DNA from: JANQOH01 sp965201115
Lineage (GTDB): Bacteria > Pseudomonadota > Alphaproteobacteria > UBA7887
Assembly (NCBI GenBank): GCA_965201115.1
Contig: OZ241745.1
Location: 1,426,001 to 1,490,000 of the forward strand
Reading direction: 5' to 3'
DNA: 64,000 nt
A model generated the notes under the pieces. That model did no database searches and was not told the origin of the DNA. It saw nothing but the letters and a program-made list of their open reading frames with translations. This document shows positions 1-9,953 of the stretch, one piece after another. Numbering within the stretch: the stretch's first letter is position 1; each line of letters opens with the position of its first letter. The position numbers were made by a program, and so were the translations under genes.

Positions 1-1
1 C

Positions 2-3000
2 GGCGGCGACTTGGCGGCGACGGTCAAGGACGGCGGCACGGTTACGGGCGATCTCCGCGTCGGCGGCAGCGGCGCGTTGACGGCGACGGTCGAGGCCGGC
101 GGCGCGGTGGAGGGAACGATACGCGATCCGCAGGCTTCGTTCACGGTTTCGGGCAGCGTCGGGCGCGTTCTCTATGCTTCGGGCGGAGCGGTGACGGTGG
201 CCGGGGGCGCGAAACTGACCGGCGTCTCCGGCACGGCCATCGAGAGCACGGCGGGGGCGTTGACGGTCACGGTCCAAAACCGGGGCCGCGTCGAGGCCGA
301 CATCGAGTCCGGCGGGACGCTGATGGTTACCGTCAACGACGGCGGCGTGGTGACGGGAACGATAGAGGACCCGCAGGCTTCGTTCACGGTCGGGAGCGGG
401 GCGCGCATCGGGCGCATTCTTTACACCGGCAGCAGCGGCGGGACGGTGACGGTGTCCGGCGGCGGGACGCTGACGGGGGTCGAGGGCGTGGCCGCCGAGA
501 GCACGGACACGGGGGGCGCGCTGACGGTCACGGTCCAGGACGAGGGCCGCGTCGAGGGCGACGTCAAGTCGGCCGGCACGCTGTCGGCGACCGTTAATGC
601 CGGCGGCGTGGTTACGGGGACGATACACGACCCGCAGGCTTCGTTCACGGTTTCGGGCAGCGTGGGGCGCGTTCTCTACGCCTCGGGCGGAACGGTGACG
701 GTAGCCGGCGGCGCGAAGCTGACGGGCGTCGAGGGCGTGGCGGCGGAGAGCGCGGCGGGCGCGCTGACGGTCACGGTGAACGACGAGGGCCGCGTCGAGG
801 GCGACGTCAAGTCGGGCGGTACGCTGTCGGCGACGGTCAACGACGGCGGCGTTGTGACGGGGACGATACACAATCCGCAGGCTTCGTTCACGGTCGCGGG
901 CGGGGCGAGCATCGGGCGCATTCTTTACGCCAGCGGCGGAACGGTGACGGTGTCCGGCGGCGCGAAGCTGACCGGCGTGGAGGGCGTGGCGGTCGAGAGC
1001 ACGGCAAGCGCGTTGACGGTCACGGTGAACGACGAGGGCCGCGTCGAGGGCGATATCAAGTCGGGCGGCACGTTGTCGGCGACCGTCAATGCCGGCGGCG
1101 TTGTGACGGGAACGATACACAACCCGCAAACGCCGTTCACGGTTTCGGGCAGCGTCGGGCGCGTTCTTTACGCCGGCGGCGGAGCGGTGACGGTATCCGC
1201 GGGCGGGACGCTGACGGGCGTCGCGGGCGTGGCCATCGAGAGCACAACCGGTGCGCTGACGGTCACGGTGAGCAACCGGGGCCGCGTCGAGGGCGGCATC
1301 GAATCGGGCGGGACGCTGACGGCGAACGTCATGGCCGGCGGCGTCGTGACCGGAACGCTCCGCAACCCGCAGAGCCCGCTCACGGTTTCGGGCAGCGTCG
1401 GGCGCATTCTCTATGCCCGCGCCGGCGGCGGGACGGTTACGGTCGCCGGGGGCGGCGCGGTGTTGGGCGTCGAGGTCAATGGCGCAACCGAGGCGATTCG
1501 CGGCAATGCGGGCCATCTCGACGTCACGGTTGCGGCGAGGGGCGCGGTTACGGGTCTCGTCGAGGGCCGCGGGCCGGGCAATCTGAAGGTTACGGTCGCG
1601 GGCTCGTTGGCGGGCGACATTGCCGAGCGCGCCGCGGGCGATCTTGAGGTTTCGGTCGCCGGAACGGTTGCGGGCGGCATCGTCGGCGAGGGCGCGGGCG
1701 AACACACGGTCACGGTGGCGTCCGGCGGCGCGGTTACGGGGGCGGTGCGCCTGTCGACGGGCGCGGCGACCATCGCGGGCCGCACGGCGCGCGTGCTCTA
1801 CGACAACGGGGGCGCGGTCACGGTCGCCGCGGGCGGCGAGATCGCGGGCGTCGATGTCGAGGGAACGCGGGAGGCGATCCGCAACGATGCGGGCAATCTC
1901 GAGGTTACGGTTGCGTCCGATGGGGAGGTTGCGGGGCGCATCGAGGATCGCGGCGAGGGCCATCTCGAGGTCGAGGTTTCCGGCGCGGTAACGGGCGGCA
2001 TCGTCGAGCGCAAGGCGGGCAATCTGGACGTCACGGTGACGGCCAGCGGCGCGGTCACGGGGACCGTCGAGGGCCGCGATGCGGGCAATCTGAAGGCCGC
2101 GGTTTCCGGAGACGTAACCGGCGACATCGTCGAACGCGGGGCGGGCGATCTCGACGTCACGGTGTCGGCAACGGTCACGGGCGATATTCGGGGCGAGGGC
2201 GCGGGGGCGCACAAGGTGTCGGTGGAGTCCGCCGGCGCGGTAACAGGCACGGTGCGCCTGCCGGGGAACGCGGAGACGACGGTCGCGGGCACGGTGGGGC
2301 GCGTTCATTACGACAACGGAGGCGCGGTCACGGTCAACGCGAACGGCGAGATTGCGGGCCTCGAGATCGAGGGCGTCCGGGAGGCGGTCCGCGGCGACGC
2401 GGGGGATTTGGCGGTTACCGTTCACGGGACGGTAACGGGCAATATCGAGGCGCGCGGCGATGGCGACCTGACGGTGATGGTTTCGGAGACCGGGACGATT
2501 GCGGGGGAGATATTCGGTCGCGGCGGGGGCGTGCATACGATCGAGATCGCGGACAAGGCGCGGGTTGTGGGCACGGTGCATAACCCGAAGCGGGGGACGA
2601 CGATAAGCGGCGCTGTCGGGCGCGTTCTGTTCGACAACGGCGGCGCGCTGACGATTGCGGCGAGCGGTCGCGTCTCTGGCGTCGGCGGCGAGGCGATCCG
2701 CAGCGCGGCGGGCGACCTGGAGGTCGCGATTGCCGGCGAGGCGACCGGAAATGTTGAGAGCCGCGGCGGGGCGCTGGCGGCGACGGTAACCGGCACGGTC
2801 GAGGGCGACATACTGGGTCTCGGCGTCGGCGATCGCACGGTGGCGGTTCGCGGCGGCGGCATGGTCACGGGAACGGTGCGCCTGGCGGCGAGCGAAGTGG
2901 ATGTGGAGCACGGCGCGGCGGGGCGCGTGTTGCTGGACCGGGGCGGCTCCGTGAAGGTCGGGGCGCGGGGCGAAATCAAGGGACTCGAGGTCGAGGGCGT

Positions 3001-5497
3001 CCGGGAGGCAATCCGTTCCGACGCGGGAGACCTGACGGTGGCGATTGCGTCCGGCGGCGCGGTCAAGGGCCGCATCGAGGGGCGCGGCGCGGGCAACATG
3101 ACCGTGAACGCGGGCGGCGCGGTGACGGGCGCCATCCTCGGCAAGGGCGCCGGCATGCATCGGGTTACGGTCGCCTCCGGCGGCTCGGTTGCGGGCGACA
3201 TTGTCGATATGGAGGCCGGCGGCCTGGTCGCGACGGTCGCGGGTTCGGTTGCGGGCTCCGTCGAGGAGCGCGGCGCGGGAGACCTGACGGTAACGGTTTC
3301 GGGCGCGGTTTCCGGCGATATCCGCGGCCTGGGCGCCGGCGTGCATCGGGTTACGGTTGCGTCCGGCGGTTCGGTTGCGGGCGCCATCCGCGGCGCGGGC
3401 GCGGGTTCCCACGCGGCGACGATTGCGGGCCGCGCGGCGCGCGTGCTCTACGAGAACGGCGGTTCGGTCACGGTCGCGGCGTCGGGGACCATTGTCGGCG
3501 TCGGGACTTCGGACGGCGGTCGCGAGGCGATCCGCGGCGCGGCGGGCGATCTGACGGTGGAAGTAGCGGCGATGGGGACCGTGGCGGGCGATATCCGCGG
3601 CGCGGGCGACGGCGACCTGGACGTGGATGTGAGCGGCAAGGTCGAGGGCGGGATATTCGGCCTCGGCGGCGGCGAGCACGACGTTCATGTGAAATCCGGC
3701 GGCTCGGTCGAAGGTCTCATCCACCTGGCCGCCAGCACGGTGACGGTCGAAGGGTCCGCCCGGAGCGTGCTGTTCGACCGCGGCGGCACGGTGTCGGTCG
3801 GCGCCGGGGGGCGCCTGTCGAACCTCGACGGGCGTGCGGCGGTGCGCAGCGAGACCGGCGATCTGACGGCGATGGTGAACGGCAATGTCACAGGCAATAT
3901 CGAGGGCATGGGCGCCGGGGCGCTGATGGTCACGGTCGCCAACGAACTGACCGGCGGCGTCATCGGCGGCGACGGCGGCATGCACCGGCTGACGGTGGCG
4001 GCCGGCGGGACGTTCAAGGGTCATGTCGAGGGCCTGGAGGCCATTCGCATCGCCGGGCGCGCGGAAGCGGCGCGCCCGCTGACGGTTTCCGATGGCGGCG
4101 AGGTGACGGTCGCGGCCGGCGGCGTGCTCGTGGGCGCGGAGGACGCGCAGGGCCGCCGCGTCGCGGTCTCCGTCGCAGCGGGCGCGCTGAACATGACGGT
4201 CGAGGGGGAAGGCATGGTGGAGGGCGCCGTGGAGGCGCGCGACGCCGCCGCCGCCTCGACCGTGACGGTCGATGCCGGCGGCGCCATCGACGGCCGCGTC
4301 GCGCTGGCGGGCGCCGGCAGCGAAGTCACGGTCGACGGCGCGGCGCAGAGCGTCGATGTGCCCCGCGGCGCGGTGACGGTGGGCGAGAACGGGCGCATCG
4401 CGGAGCCCGTCATCGGCGCCGAGACGGTGACGATCCGGGCGGCGGCGGGCGAAACCGACGAGGAGGCGGCGCTGCGCCTGGGCGGCGGCCGCATCGACGC
4501 CGGCAACGCGACGATTACGCTCAAGCGCCAGGGCCGCGTCGATTCGCGTCTCCGGATCACCCGCGACGGTCGCATCGAGGTGGGGCCGGCGCCGCGGCAC
4601 CGCGTGTACGAAGCTCTGCCTTCGGCTCTGCTGGCGCTGAACGCGCTCCCCGCCCACGGCGACCGTTTCGCCGCCGCGGGCGCGCCGCGCGGCGCGTTCG
4701 CGCGCTTCGACGCCGCCGGCGGCGACCGCCATCCGGCGTCCTCGACGGCGCAGGCGCATCACGACTACCGCCGCTTCGGTTTCGAGGCGGGGATAGAGGG
4801 CGCAGCGGGCGAGCGCGGGGTGTTCGCGATCTCCGTCCATCATGTGCGCGGCCGCGCCGATGTGGACACCGACGCGGACACCGAGGCGGGCGGCGGCCGT
4901 ATCGAGATAACCGGCACGGGCGCCCGCCTGTCGGGCGCATGGCTGCCCGCCGAGAACGTCTATGTGAGCGGTCAGGCGGCGGCGACGCTGTACGAGGCCG
5001 ACCTCGATTCGGCTTCGGCGTTCGAGGGCGCCCTTGCGCGCGACCTTTCGGGCCGCGGCTACGCCGCCGGCGTGGAGATCGGGCGGCGCCTCGACCTGGG
5101 CCGCGTGACGCTGACACCGCGCGCGGGCGCCGATTGGTCGATGGTGGAGATGTCGTCGTTCACGGACTCCGTGAACGAGCGCGTATCGCTTGACGCGGGC
5201 CGGCGGATCACGGCCCGCGCCGGCGTGCGCGCCGAGTCCGCCGCCTTCCCCGGCGCCGCCGGCGCCATGTTCGCAACGCTGGACCTGGAACGCGAACTGT
5301 CCGGCGCGATGGAGACAACGGCGGCGGACCGCCCCTTCGAAGCCGAAGCGGAAGCAACATGGGCCCGCCTGGGCCTGGGCGCCGCCCACGAATGGGCCAA
5401 CGGCCGCATAGCCCTCCGCGCCAACGCCAACTACGCCGCCGCCCGCCACGGCAACCGAGACTTCAGCGGCAGCGCCGCACTAACCGTGCGCTTCTGA
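2..5497 (+). CDS. Repeat-rich autotransporter, 5'-truncated by the window edge
   Basis: The reading frame is open from the first bases, so the start and signal peptide lie upstream; the first in-frame TTG is unlikely to be the real start. The visible 1,830 residues are a passenger of about 1,500 residues built from degenerate units such as GGTLTATV..GGVVTGTI and GRVLYASGGTVTV, a low-complexity beta-helix type sequence. A C-terminal domain of roughly 300 residues follows, starting near PRHRVYEALPS and ending in alternating hydrophobic strands and a terminal Phe (LTVRF), typical of an autotransporter beta-barrel. It is expected to export its own passenger across the outer membrane. The barrel and passenger closely resemble the protein at 36.4-41.8 kb, which lies in inverted orientation. 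The ligand or role is unknown. Confidence 0.9.
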   Translation, partial: GGDLAATVKDGGTVTGDLRVGGSGALTATVEAGGAVEGTIRDPQASFTVSGSVGRVLYASGGAVTVAGGAKLTGVSGTAIESTAGALTVTVQNRGRVEADIESGGTLMVTVNDGGVVTGTIEDPQASFTVGSGARIGRILYTGSSGGTVTVSGGGTLTGVEGVAAESTDTGGALTVTVQDEGRVEGDVKSAGTLSATVNAGGVVTGTIHDPQASFTVSGSVGRVLYASGGTVTVAGGAKLTGVEGVAAESAAGALTVTVNDEGRVEGDVKSGGTLSATVNDGGVVTGTIHNPQASFTVAGGASIGRILYASGGTVTVSGGAKLTGVEGVAVESTASALTVTVNDEGRVEGDIKSGGTLSATVNAGGVVTGTIHNPQTPFTVSGSVGRVLYAGGGAVTVSAGGTLTGVAGVAIESTTGALTVTVSNRGRVEGGIESGGTLTANVMAGGVVTGTLRNPQSPLTVSGSVGRILYARAGGGTVTVAGGGAVLGVEVNGATEAIRGNAGHLDVTVAARGAVTGLVEGRGPGNLKVTVAGSLAGDIAERAAGDLEVSVAGTVAGGIVGEGAGEHTVTVASGGAVTGAVRLSTGAATIAGRTARVLYDNGGAVTVAAGGEIAGVDVEGTREAIRNDAGNLEVTVASDGEVAGRIEDRGEGHLEVEVSGAVTGGIVERKAGNLDVTVTASGAVTGTVEGRDAGNLKAAVSGDVTGDIVERGAGDLDVTVSATVTGDIRGEGAGAHKVSVESAGAVTGTVRLPGNAETTVAGTVGRVHYDNGGAVTVNANGEIAGLEIEGVREAVRGDAGDLAVTVHGTVTGNIEARGDGDLTVMVSETGTIAGEIFGRGGGVHTIEIADKARVVGTVHNPKRGTTISGAVGRVLFDNGGALTIAASGRVSGVGGEAIRSAAGDLEVAIAGEATGNVESRGGALAATVTGTVEGDILGLGVGDRTVAVRGGGMVTGTVRLAASEVDVEHGAAGRVLLDRGGSVKVGARGEIKGLEVEGVREAIRSDAGDLTVAIASGGAVKGRIEGRGAGNMTVNAGGAVTGAILGKGAGMHRVTVASGGSVAGDIVDMEAGGLVATVAGSVAGSVEERGAGDLTVTVSGAVSGDIRGLGAGVHRVTVASGGSVAGAIRGAGAGSHAATIAGRAARVLYENGGSVTVAASGTIVGVGTSDGGREAIRGAAGDLTVEVAAMGTVAGDIRGAGDGDLDVDVSGKVEGGIFGLGGGEHDVHVKSGGSVEGLIHLAASTVTVEGSARSVLFDRGGTVSVGAGGRLSNLDGRAAVRSETGDLTAMVNGNVTGNIEGMGAGALMVTVANELTGGVIGGDGGMHRLTVAAGGTFKGHVEGLEAIRIAGRAEAARPLTVSDGGEVTVAAGGVLVGAEDAQGRRVAVSVAAGALNMTVEGEGMVEGAVEARDAAAASTVTVDAGGAIDGRVALAGAGSEVTVDGAAQSVDVPRGAVTVGENGRIAEPVIGAETVTIRAAAGETDEEAALRLGGGRIDAGNATITLKRQGRVDSRLRITRDGRIEVGPAPRHRVYEALPSALLALNALPAHGDRFAAAGAPRGAFARFDAAGGDRHPASSTAQAHHDYRRFGFEAGIEGAAGERGVFAISVHHVRGRADVDTDADTEAGGGRIEITGTGARLSGAWLPAENVYVSGQAAATLYEADLDSASAFEGALARDLSGRGYAAGVEIGRRLDLGRVTLTPRAGADWSMVEMSSFTDSVNERVSLDAGRRITARAGVRAESAAFPGAAGAMFATLDLERELSGAMETTAADRPFEAEAEATWARLGLGAAHEWANGRIALRANANYAAARHGNRDFSGSAALTVRF

Positions 5498-5509
5498 TCG
5501 CGGAAGAAA

Positions 5510-5860
5510 CCGCAACCCCGCCGAAGGCGGGGCCCGGGACCGCGGGCATCCTGCCCGCACGTTCCTGCGGGGCGCGATGTCGGTGGGGAGGGCGCAGTCA
5601 TCGCGCCCCTCTTGGCAGCATTTGTAGCGTTGGCAACGTGCGGGCGGGGACGCCCGCGCACCCAGGCCCCGCCTTCGGCGGGGGGAGGGCGCGGCGCACT
5701 TCCCGGGTGCGCGGGCGTCTCGCCCGCACGTTGCCGACATGCACGGCGCCGCCGGGAGAGTCGCGGCGGTTGCGCCCCTCTTGGCGATGTTCGCGGCGGT
5801 TGCAACGTGCGGGCGGGGACGCCCGCGCACCCAGGAAGTCAGCGCCTTCGGCGGGGGGGC
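5510..5860. repeat. Cluster of dispersed double-hairpin repeats
   Basis: The spacer between the autotransporter and proA is filled by several copies, in both orientations, of a GC-rich element. One hairpin is CCCCGCC-gaa-GGCGGGG and the next is GCGGGCA-tcc-TGCCCGC, followed by ACGT. No gene is seen. The element is a REP/BIME-like intergenic repeat and could also act as a bidirectional terminator between these convergent genes. Confidence 0.8.
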
Positions 5861-5869
5861 AAGAGGCGC

Positions 5870-7153
5870 TCAGGGGCGGGTTTGGCCGGCGCCGCGGACC
5901 ATGTATTTGTAGCTGGTGAGCTGCTCCAGGCCGACGGGGCCGCGGGCGTGGAGCTTGCCGGTCGAGATGCCGATCTCGGCGCCCATGCCGAACTCGCCGC
6001 CGTCGGCGAACTGCGTCGAGGCGTTGTGCAGCACGATGCCGCTGTCGACCTCGCGCAAGAAGCGCTCGGCGGCGGCTTCGTCGGCGGTCACGATGCTGTC
6101 GGTGTGGTGCGAACCGTGGCGCTCCACATGGGCGATAGCCTCGTCGATATCCGCCACCTGCTTCACCGACACGATGGCGTCCAGATATTCTGTGTCCCAG
6201 TCCGCCGGGGCGGCGGGGCGGACGCGCGGGTCGGCGGCGCGCACGGCCGCGTCGCCGCGCACCTCGCAGCCGGCGTCGAGCAGCGCGCCGAGTACGCCGG
6301 GGAGCGCCGCCGCCGCCGCGTCGCGGTGGACAAGCACGGTTTCCGCCGCGCCGCAAATGCCGGTGCGCCGCATCTTGGCGTTGAGCGTCACCTCGGCGGC
6401 CATGCGCGCGTCGGCGGCCCTGTCGATATAAACGTGGCAAATGCCGTCGAGATGCTTGATGACGGGGACGCGGCTCTCTTCCGCGACGCGCGCGACCAGC
6501 GACTTGCCCCCGCGCGGCACCACCACGTCGATATAATCGGTCATGGCGAGCATTTCGCCGACGGCGGCGCGGTCGCGGGTGGCGACGCGCTGGATGGCGG
6601 CTTCCGGCAGGCCGGCCTCCGCCAGCCCGCGCGCCAGGCAGCGCAGGATGGCGGCGGAGGATTCGAAACTCTCCGACCCGCCGCGCAGGATCGCCGCGTT
6701 GCCGGATTTCAGGCACAGCGCGCCGGCGTCGGCGGTGACGTTCGGGCGCGATTCGTAGATCACGCCGATGACGCCGAGCGGAACGCGCACGCGGGCGATG
6801 CGCAGGCCGTTGGGGCGGGTCCATTCCCCGAGTTGCGCGCCCACGGGGTCGGGCAGCTCCGCCACGTCGTCGAGCCCGCGCGCCATCGCCTCGATGCGGG
6901 CGTCGTCGAGCGCGAGGCGGTCGAGAAACGCGGGTTTCACGCCGCGTTCGCGCGCGCGCTTCATGTCGGCGCCGTTGGCCGCGGCTATATCGGCGGCGGC
7001 GGCGCGGACGGCCGCGGCGGCGGCGCGCAGGGCGGCGTTTTTCGTTTCCGTCGGTTGTTTCGCGAGCGCCGCGGCGGCGGCGCGGGCGGCCTTGCCCAGC
7101 GCCCTCATGCGGTCGCGCAACAGATGCGCCTCGATCTGTCCGGCCAGGCTCAT
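5870..7153 (-). CDS. proA: Gamma-glutamyl phosphate reductase
   Basis: A 427-residue protein of normal ProA length. It reduces L-glutamyl 5-phosphate to glutamate semialdehyde with NADPH, the second step of proline synthesis. The aldehyde-dehydrogenase-like fold is recognisable: PLGVIGVIYESRPNVT in the cofactor domain, KSGNAAILRGGSE, and MRRTGICGAAE near residue 265, which holds the catalytic Cys. Its ATG overlaps the proB stop (ATGA), so the two are translationally coupled, and it is the last gene of the rplU-rpmA-obgE-proB-proA run. In many alphaproteobacteria nadD and rsfS follow proA; here a repeat spacer and an autotransporter follow instead. Confidence 0.97.
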   Translation of the reverse strand: MSLAGQIEAHLLRDRMRALGKAARAAAAALAKQPTETKNAALRAAAAAVRAAAADIAAANGADMKRARERGVKPAFLDRLALDDARIEAMARGLDDVAELPDPVGAQLGEWTRPNGLRIARVRVPLGVIGVIYESRPNVTADAGALCLKSGNAAILRGGSESFESSAAILRCLARGLAEAGLPEAAIQRVATRDRAAVGEMLAMTDYIDVVVPRGGKSLVARVAEESRVPVIKHLDGICHVYIDRAADARMAAEVTLNAKMRRTGICGAAETVLVHRDAAAAALPGVLGALLDAGCEVRGDAAVRAADPRVRPAAPADWDTEYLDAIVSVKQVADIDEAIAHVERHGSHHTDSIVTADEAAAERFLREVDSGIVLHNASTQFADGGEFGMGAEIGISTGKLHARGPVGLEQLTSYKYMVRGAGQTRP

Positions 7154-8292
7154 GCGGCTTCTCCCTCGGCGGCGGCGAGCACAAGGTCGTCGCGGTGGAT
7201 CATCTCTTCGCGGCCACGATAGCCGAGCAGGCGCTCGATTTCACCGCTCTTGTGGCCGAGTATGGCGCGCGCGTCGGCGCCCGAATAGGCGCTGAGGCCG
7301 CGCGCGACCTCGCGCCGCGCCGAATCGCGCACCACCACCAGGTCGCCGCGGCGGAACTCCCCGTCCGCCGCGGTCACGCCCACGGGCAGCAGGCTGTTGC
7401 CCGCCGCCAGCGCGCGCGCGGCGCCGTCATCGACTGTCAGCGCGCCGGCCGGTTGCAGCCCGCCGGCGATCCATTGCTTGCGCGCGCCGAGGGGGCTTTT
7501 TTCCGCGCGGAACCACGTGCAGGGCGCGCCGGCGTCGAGGCGCGACAGCGGGCGTTCGGGTGCGCCCTCGGCGATCGCCATGTGGCAGCCCGCGCGCAGC
7601 GCGATGCGCGCCGCCTCGATCTTGGTAATCATGCCGCCGGAGCCGGTGTCGGTGGCGCTCGGCCCCGCCATCGCGGCGATGCGCGGCGTCACCGCGCGCA
7701 CGACGTCGAGCCGGCGCGCGCCGGGGTCGCGGCGCGGATCGGCGGTGTAAAGTCCGTCGATATCCGACAGCAGCGCCAGCACGTCGGCGCCGGCCATTTG
7801 CGCCACCCGCGCCGCCAGGCGGTCGTTGTCGCCGAAGCGGATTTCCTCGGTCGCCACCGTGTCGTTCTCGTTGACGATGGGCAGCGCGCCGAAGCGCAGC
7901 AGGGCGTCGATGGTGTTGCGCGCGTTGAGGTAGCGCCGGCGGTCGTCGGAATCTTCCAGCGTGAGCAGCAATTGCGCCACGGCGACGCCGCGCGCCGCAA
8001 GCGCCTGCTGCCAGGCGTGGGCGAGGCGTATCTGCCCCACCGCGGCGCAGGCCTGTTTCTCCTCGAGGCCGAGCCCGCGGCGGCCCGGCGCCAGCGCGCG
8101 CCGCCCGACGGCGATGGCGCCCGACGACACAACGAGTATCTCGACGCCGCGCGCGCGCAGGCCGGCGATATCGTCGGCAAGCGATTCGATCCACCGGTTG
8201 CGCAGCGCGCCGCCGGCGTCGCACAGCAGCGCCGAACCGATCTTGACGACGATACGCGCGGCGCCCGACAGCGCCCCGGTTACGGGCGCCAC
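7150..8292 (-). CDS. proB: Glutamate 5-kinase
   Basis: Phosphorylates L-glutamate with ATP, the first and feedback-controlled step of proline synthesis. The amino acid kinase domain begins with ARIVVKIGSALL and continues with LVVSSGAIAVG, INDALL-like, IVNENDTVA and GSGGMITKIEAA. A C-terminal PUA domain occupies about the last 90 residues. I chose the GTG at 8292, which overlaps the end of obgE by 13 bases and gives 380 residues, normal for the family (367-375); the frame continues open upstream in a different gene's shadow, so this start is a judgement. Confidence 0.95.
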   Translation of the reverse strand: MAPVTGALSGAARIVVKIGSALLCDAGGALRNRWIESLADDIAGLRARGVEILVVSSGAIAVGRRALAPGRRGLGLEEKQACAAVGQIRLAHAWQQALAARGVAVAQLLLTLEDSDDRRRYLNARNTIDALLRFGALPIVNENDTVATEEIRFGDNDRLAARVAQMAGADVLALLSDIDGLYTADPRRDPGARRLDVVRAVTPRIAAMAGPSATDTGSGGMITKIEAARIALRAGCHMAIAEGAPERPLSRLDAGAPCTWFRAEKSPLGARKQWIAGGLQPAGALTVDDGAARALAAGNSLLPVGVTAADGEFRRGDLVVVRDSARREVARGLSAYSGADARAILGHKSGEIERLLGYRGREEMIHRDDLVLAAAEGEAA

Positions 8293-9302
8293 GGCTCGGC
8301 GGGCGCGGCGGGGCGCGCGGCGGAAACGGCTTCGGCCAGCGCCGCCATGACCGCCGCGACGCCGGCGCCCGTGGCGCCCGACAACGCGCGCGCCGCGGGC
8401 GCGCCGGCGCCGGCAAGCGCCTCGCGCGCGCGCCGCAGCGTGTCGGCGCCTGCCGCGTCGCGCTTGTTGAGGCCGACGACGGCGGGCTTGCGATCGACCC
8501 CCGCGCCGTAGGCCGCGAGCTCGCGGCGCACGGTGCGGTAGTCCTCGGCGGCGTCGTCCGCCGTGGCGTCGATCAGGTGCAGCAGCACGGCGCAGCGTTC
8601 GACATGGCCGAGAAAGCGGTCGCCCAGGCCCGCGCCGGCATGCGCGCCGGCAATCAGGCCGGGAATGTCGGCCACGACGAGTTCGCGGTCCCCGGCCCCG
8701 GCGACGCCGAGATGCGGGTCCAGGGTTGTGAAGGGGTAATCGGCCACCTTGGGCCGCGCGCGGCTGACGGCGGCGAGAAAGGTGGACTTGCCCGCATTGG
8801 GCAGCCCGACGAGCCCGACATCGGCGACGAGGCGCAGGCGCAGGCGCAGCCAGCGCTCCGTTCCGGGCCGCCCGGGCTCGGCGACGCGCGGCGCCTGGCG
8901 CGTGGAGGTCTTGAACGCGGCGTTGCCGCGCCCGCCGCGCCCGCCCTCGGCCAGGACCGCGCAATCGCCCTCGGCCGCGAGGTCGGCGACAACCGTTTCG
9001 CCGTCGTCCGCAAACACGGTGGCGCCGGCGGGAACGCGGAGGCGAAGCGTCTCCGCCCCGGCGCCGGCGCGGTCGGAGCCCGAGCCGTCGCCGCCGCGGC
9101 GCGCCTTGAAATGGCGCCGGCGGCGAAACATGGCGAGCGTGCTCATGCCGCCGACCGCCTCGACGGTTACATCGCCGCCGCGTCCGCCGTCGCCGCCCGC
9201 CGGTCCGCCGCGCGGCACGCGGCGCTCGCGACGGAACGCGACGCAACCGTTGCCGCCGTCGCCGCCGCGCACGAAGATGCGCGCTTCGTCGAAAAACGCC
9301 AT
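8280..9302 (-). CDS. obgE: Obg-family GTPase
   Basis: A 340-residue Obg GTPase involved in late 50S ribosomal subunit assembly and stress signalling. The N-terminal glycine-rich Obg fold is clear (MAFFDEARIFVRGGDGGNGC, RRERRVPRGGPAGGDGG). The G domain has GLPNAGKST (G1), DIPGLI (G3) and NKRD (G4). The protein stops soon after the G domain, with a short Ala/Pro tail and no OCT domain, as is usual in alphaproteobacteria. It sits directly after rpmA, the conserved rplU-rpmA-obg context. Confidence 0.97.
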   Translation of the reverse strand: MAFFDEARIFVRGGDGGNGCVAFRRERRVPRGGPAGGDGGRGGDVTVEAVGGMSTLAMFRRRRHFKARRGGDGSGSDRAGAGAETLRLRVPAGATVFADDGETVVADLAAEGDCAVLAEGGRGGRGNAAFKTSTRQAPRVAEPGRPGTERWLRLRLRLVADVGLVGLPNAGKSTFLAAVSRARPKVADYPFTTLDPHLGVAGAGDRELVVADIPGLIAGAHAGAGLGDRFLGHVERCAVLLHLIDATADDAAEDYRTVRRELAAYGAGVDRKPAVVGLNKRDAAGADTLRRAREALAGAGAPAARALSGATGAGVAAVMAALAEAVSAARPAAPAEPWRP

Positions 9303-9331
9303 CGCCCCGCCCGTGGCGCGGCGCGCCGGCT

Positions 9332-9619
9332 TCAGGCGCCGGCCGCCCCGGCTTCGGCCGTAACGCCATCCGTAACGACCGACACCCAGGTGCGCCCCAG
9401 CCGCCCGCGGCGGAACGCCACCTTGCCGGGCGCGGTCGCGAACAGCGTGTGGTCTCTGCCCATGCCGACATTGCCGCCGGGGTGGAACTTCGTTCCGCGC
9501 TGGCGGACGATGATGTTGCCGGGGATGACGATCTCGCCGCCGTATTTCTTGACGCCGAGTCTGCGCCCCGCGGAGTCGCGTCCGTTGCGCGAACTGCCGC
9601 CCGCTTTCTTATGCGCCAT
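9332..9619 (-). CDS. rpmA: 50S ribosomal protein L27
   Basis: A 95-residue L27. The sequence begins MAHKKAGGSSRNGRDS and contains RRLGVKKYGGEIV and IIVRQRGTKFHPG, all diagnostic. The N-terminus reaches towards the peptidyl transferase centre of the 50S subunit. Its ATG lies 11 bases inside the end of rplU, so the two genes overlap and are co-translated. The C-terminal tail is slightly extended and Ala-rich, in keeping with the genome's base composition. Confidence 0.97.
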   Translation of the reverse strand: MAHKKAGGSSRNGRDSAGRRLGVKKYGGEIVIPGNIIVRQRGTKFHPGGNVGMGRDHTLFATAPGKVAFRRGRLGRTWVSVVTDGVTAEAGAAGA

Positions 9620-9953
9620 CGGTTGCGCCTCCCGCCGCGGCGCCGGGCTCGATGCCGGCGATGCGCAGCACGGTACGGTTCTGCCGATGCCCGCGCTTGC
9701 GCCGATGCCCCTTGCGCCTGAGTTTTTTGAACACGACGATCTTCTTGCCGCGCGACTGTTCGAGCACGGTGGCGGCCACCGAGGCTCCGGCGACGGTGGG
9801 CGTTCCGACCGTCGCGCCGGCGGCGCCCCGGACCATCAGGACTTCGCTCAGCACCACCGTGTCGCCCGCCGCGCCGGGCAGCGTCTCCACCTCGATAACG
9901 TCGTTGGCGGCCACGCGGTATTGCTTGCCGCCGGTTTTCACCACTGCATACAT
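9609..9953 (-). CDS. rplU: 50S ribosomal protein L21
   Basis: A 114-residue L21, first gene of the operon. The N-terminal MYAVVKTGGKQYRVAAND and the basic KKLRRKGHRRKRGHRQNRT segment are family hallmarks; the latter contacts 23S rRNA. A short Gly/Ala tail extends the C-terminus and overlaps rpmA. Confidence 0.97.
   Translation of the reverse strand: MYAVVKTGGKQYRVAANDVIEVETLPGAAGDTVVLSEVLMVRGAAGATVGTPTVAGASVAATVLEQSRGKKIVVFKKLRRKGHRRKRGHRQNRTVLRIAGIEPGAAAGGATDGA

Noticed and set aside
2422..3387. Pro/Thr-rich minus-strand frames within the first autotransporter
   Set aside because: Complement of the Gly/Val/Thr repeats; no start signals or domains.
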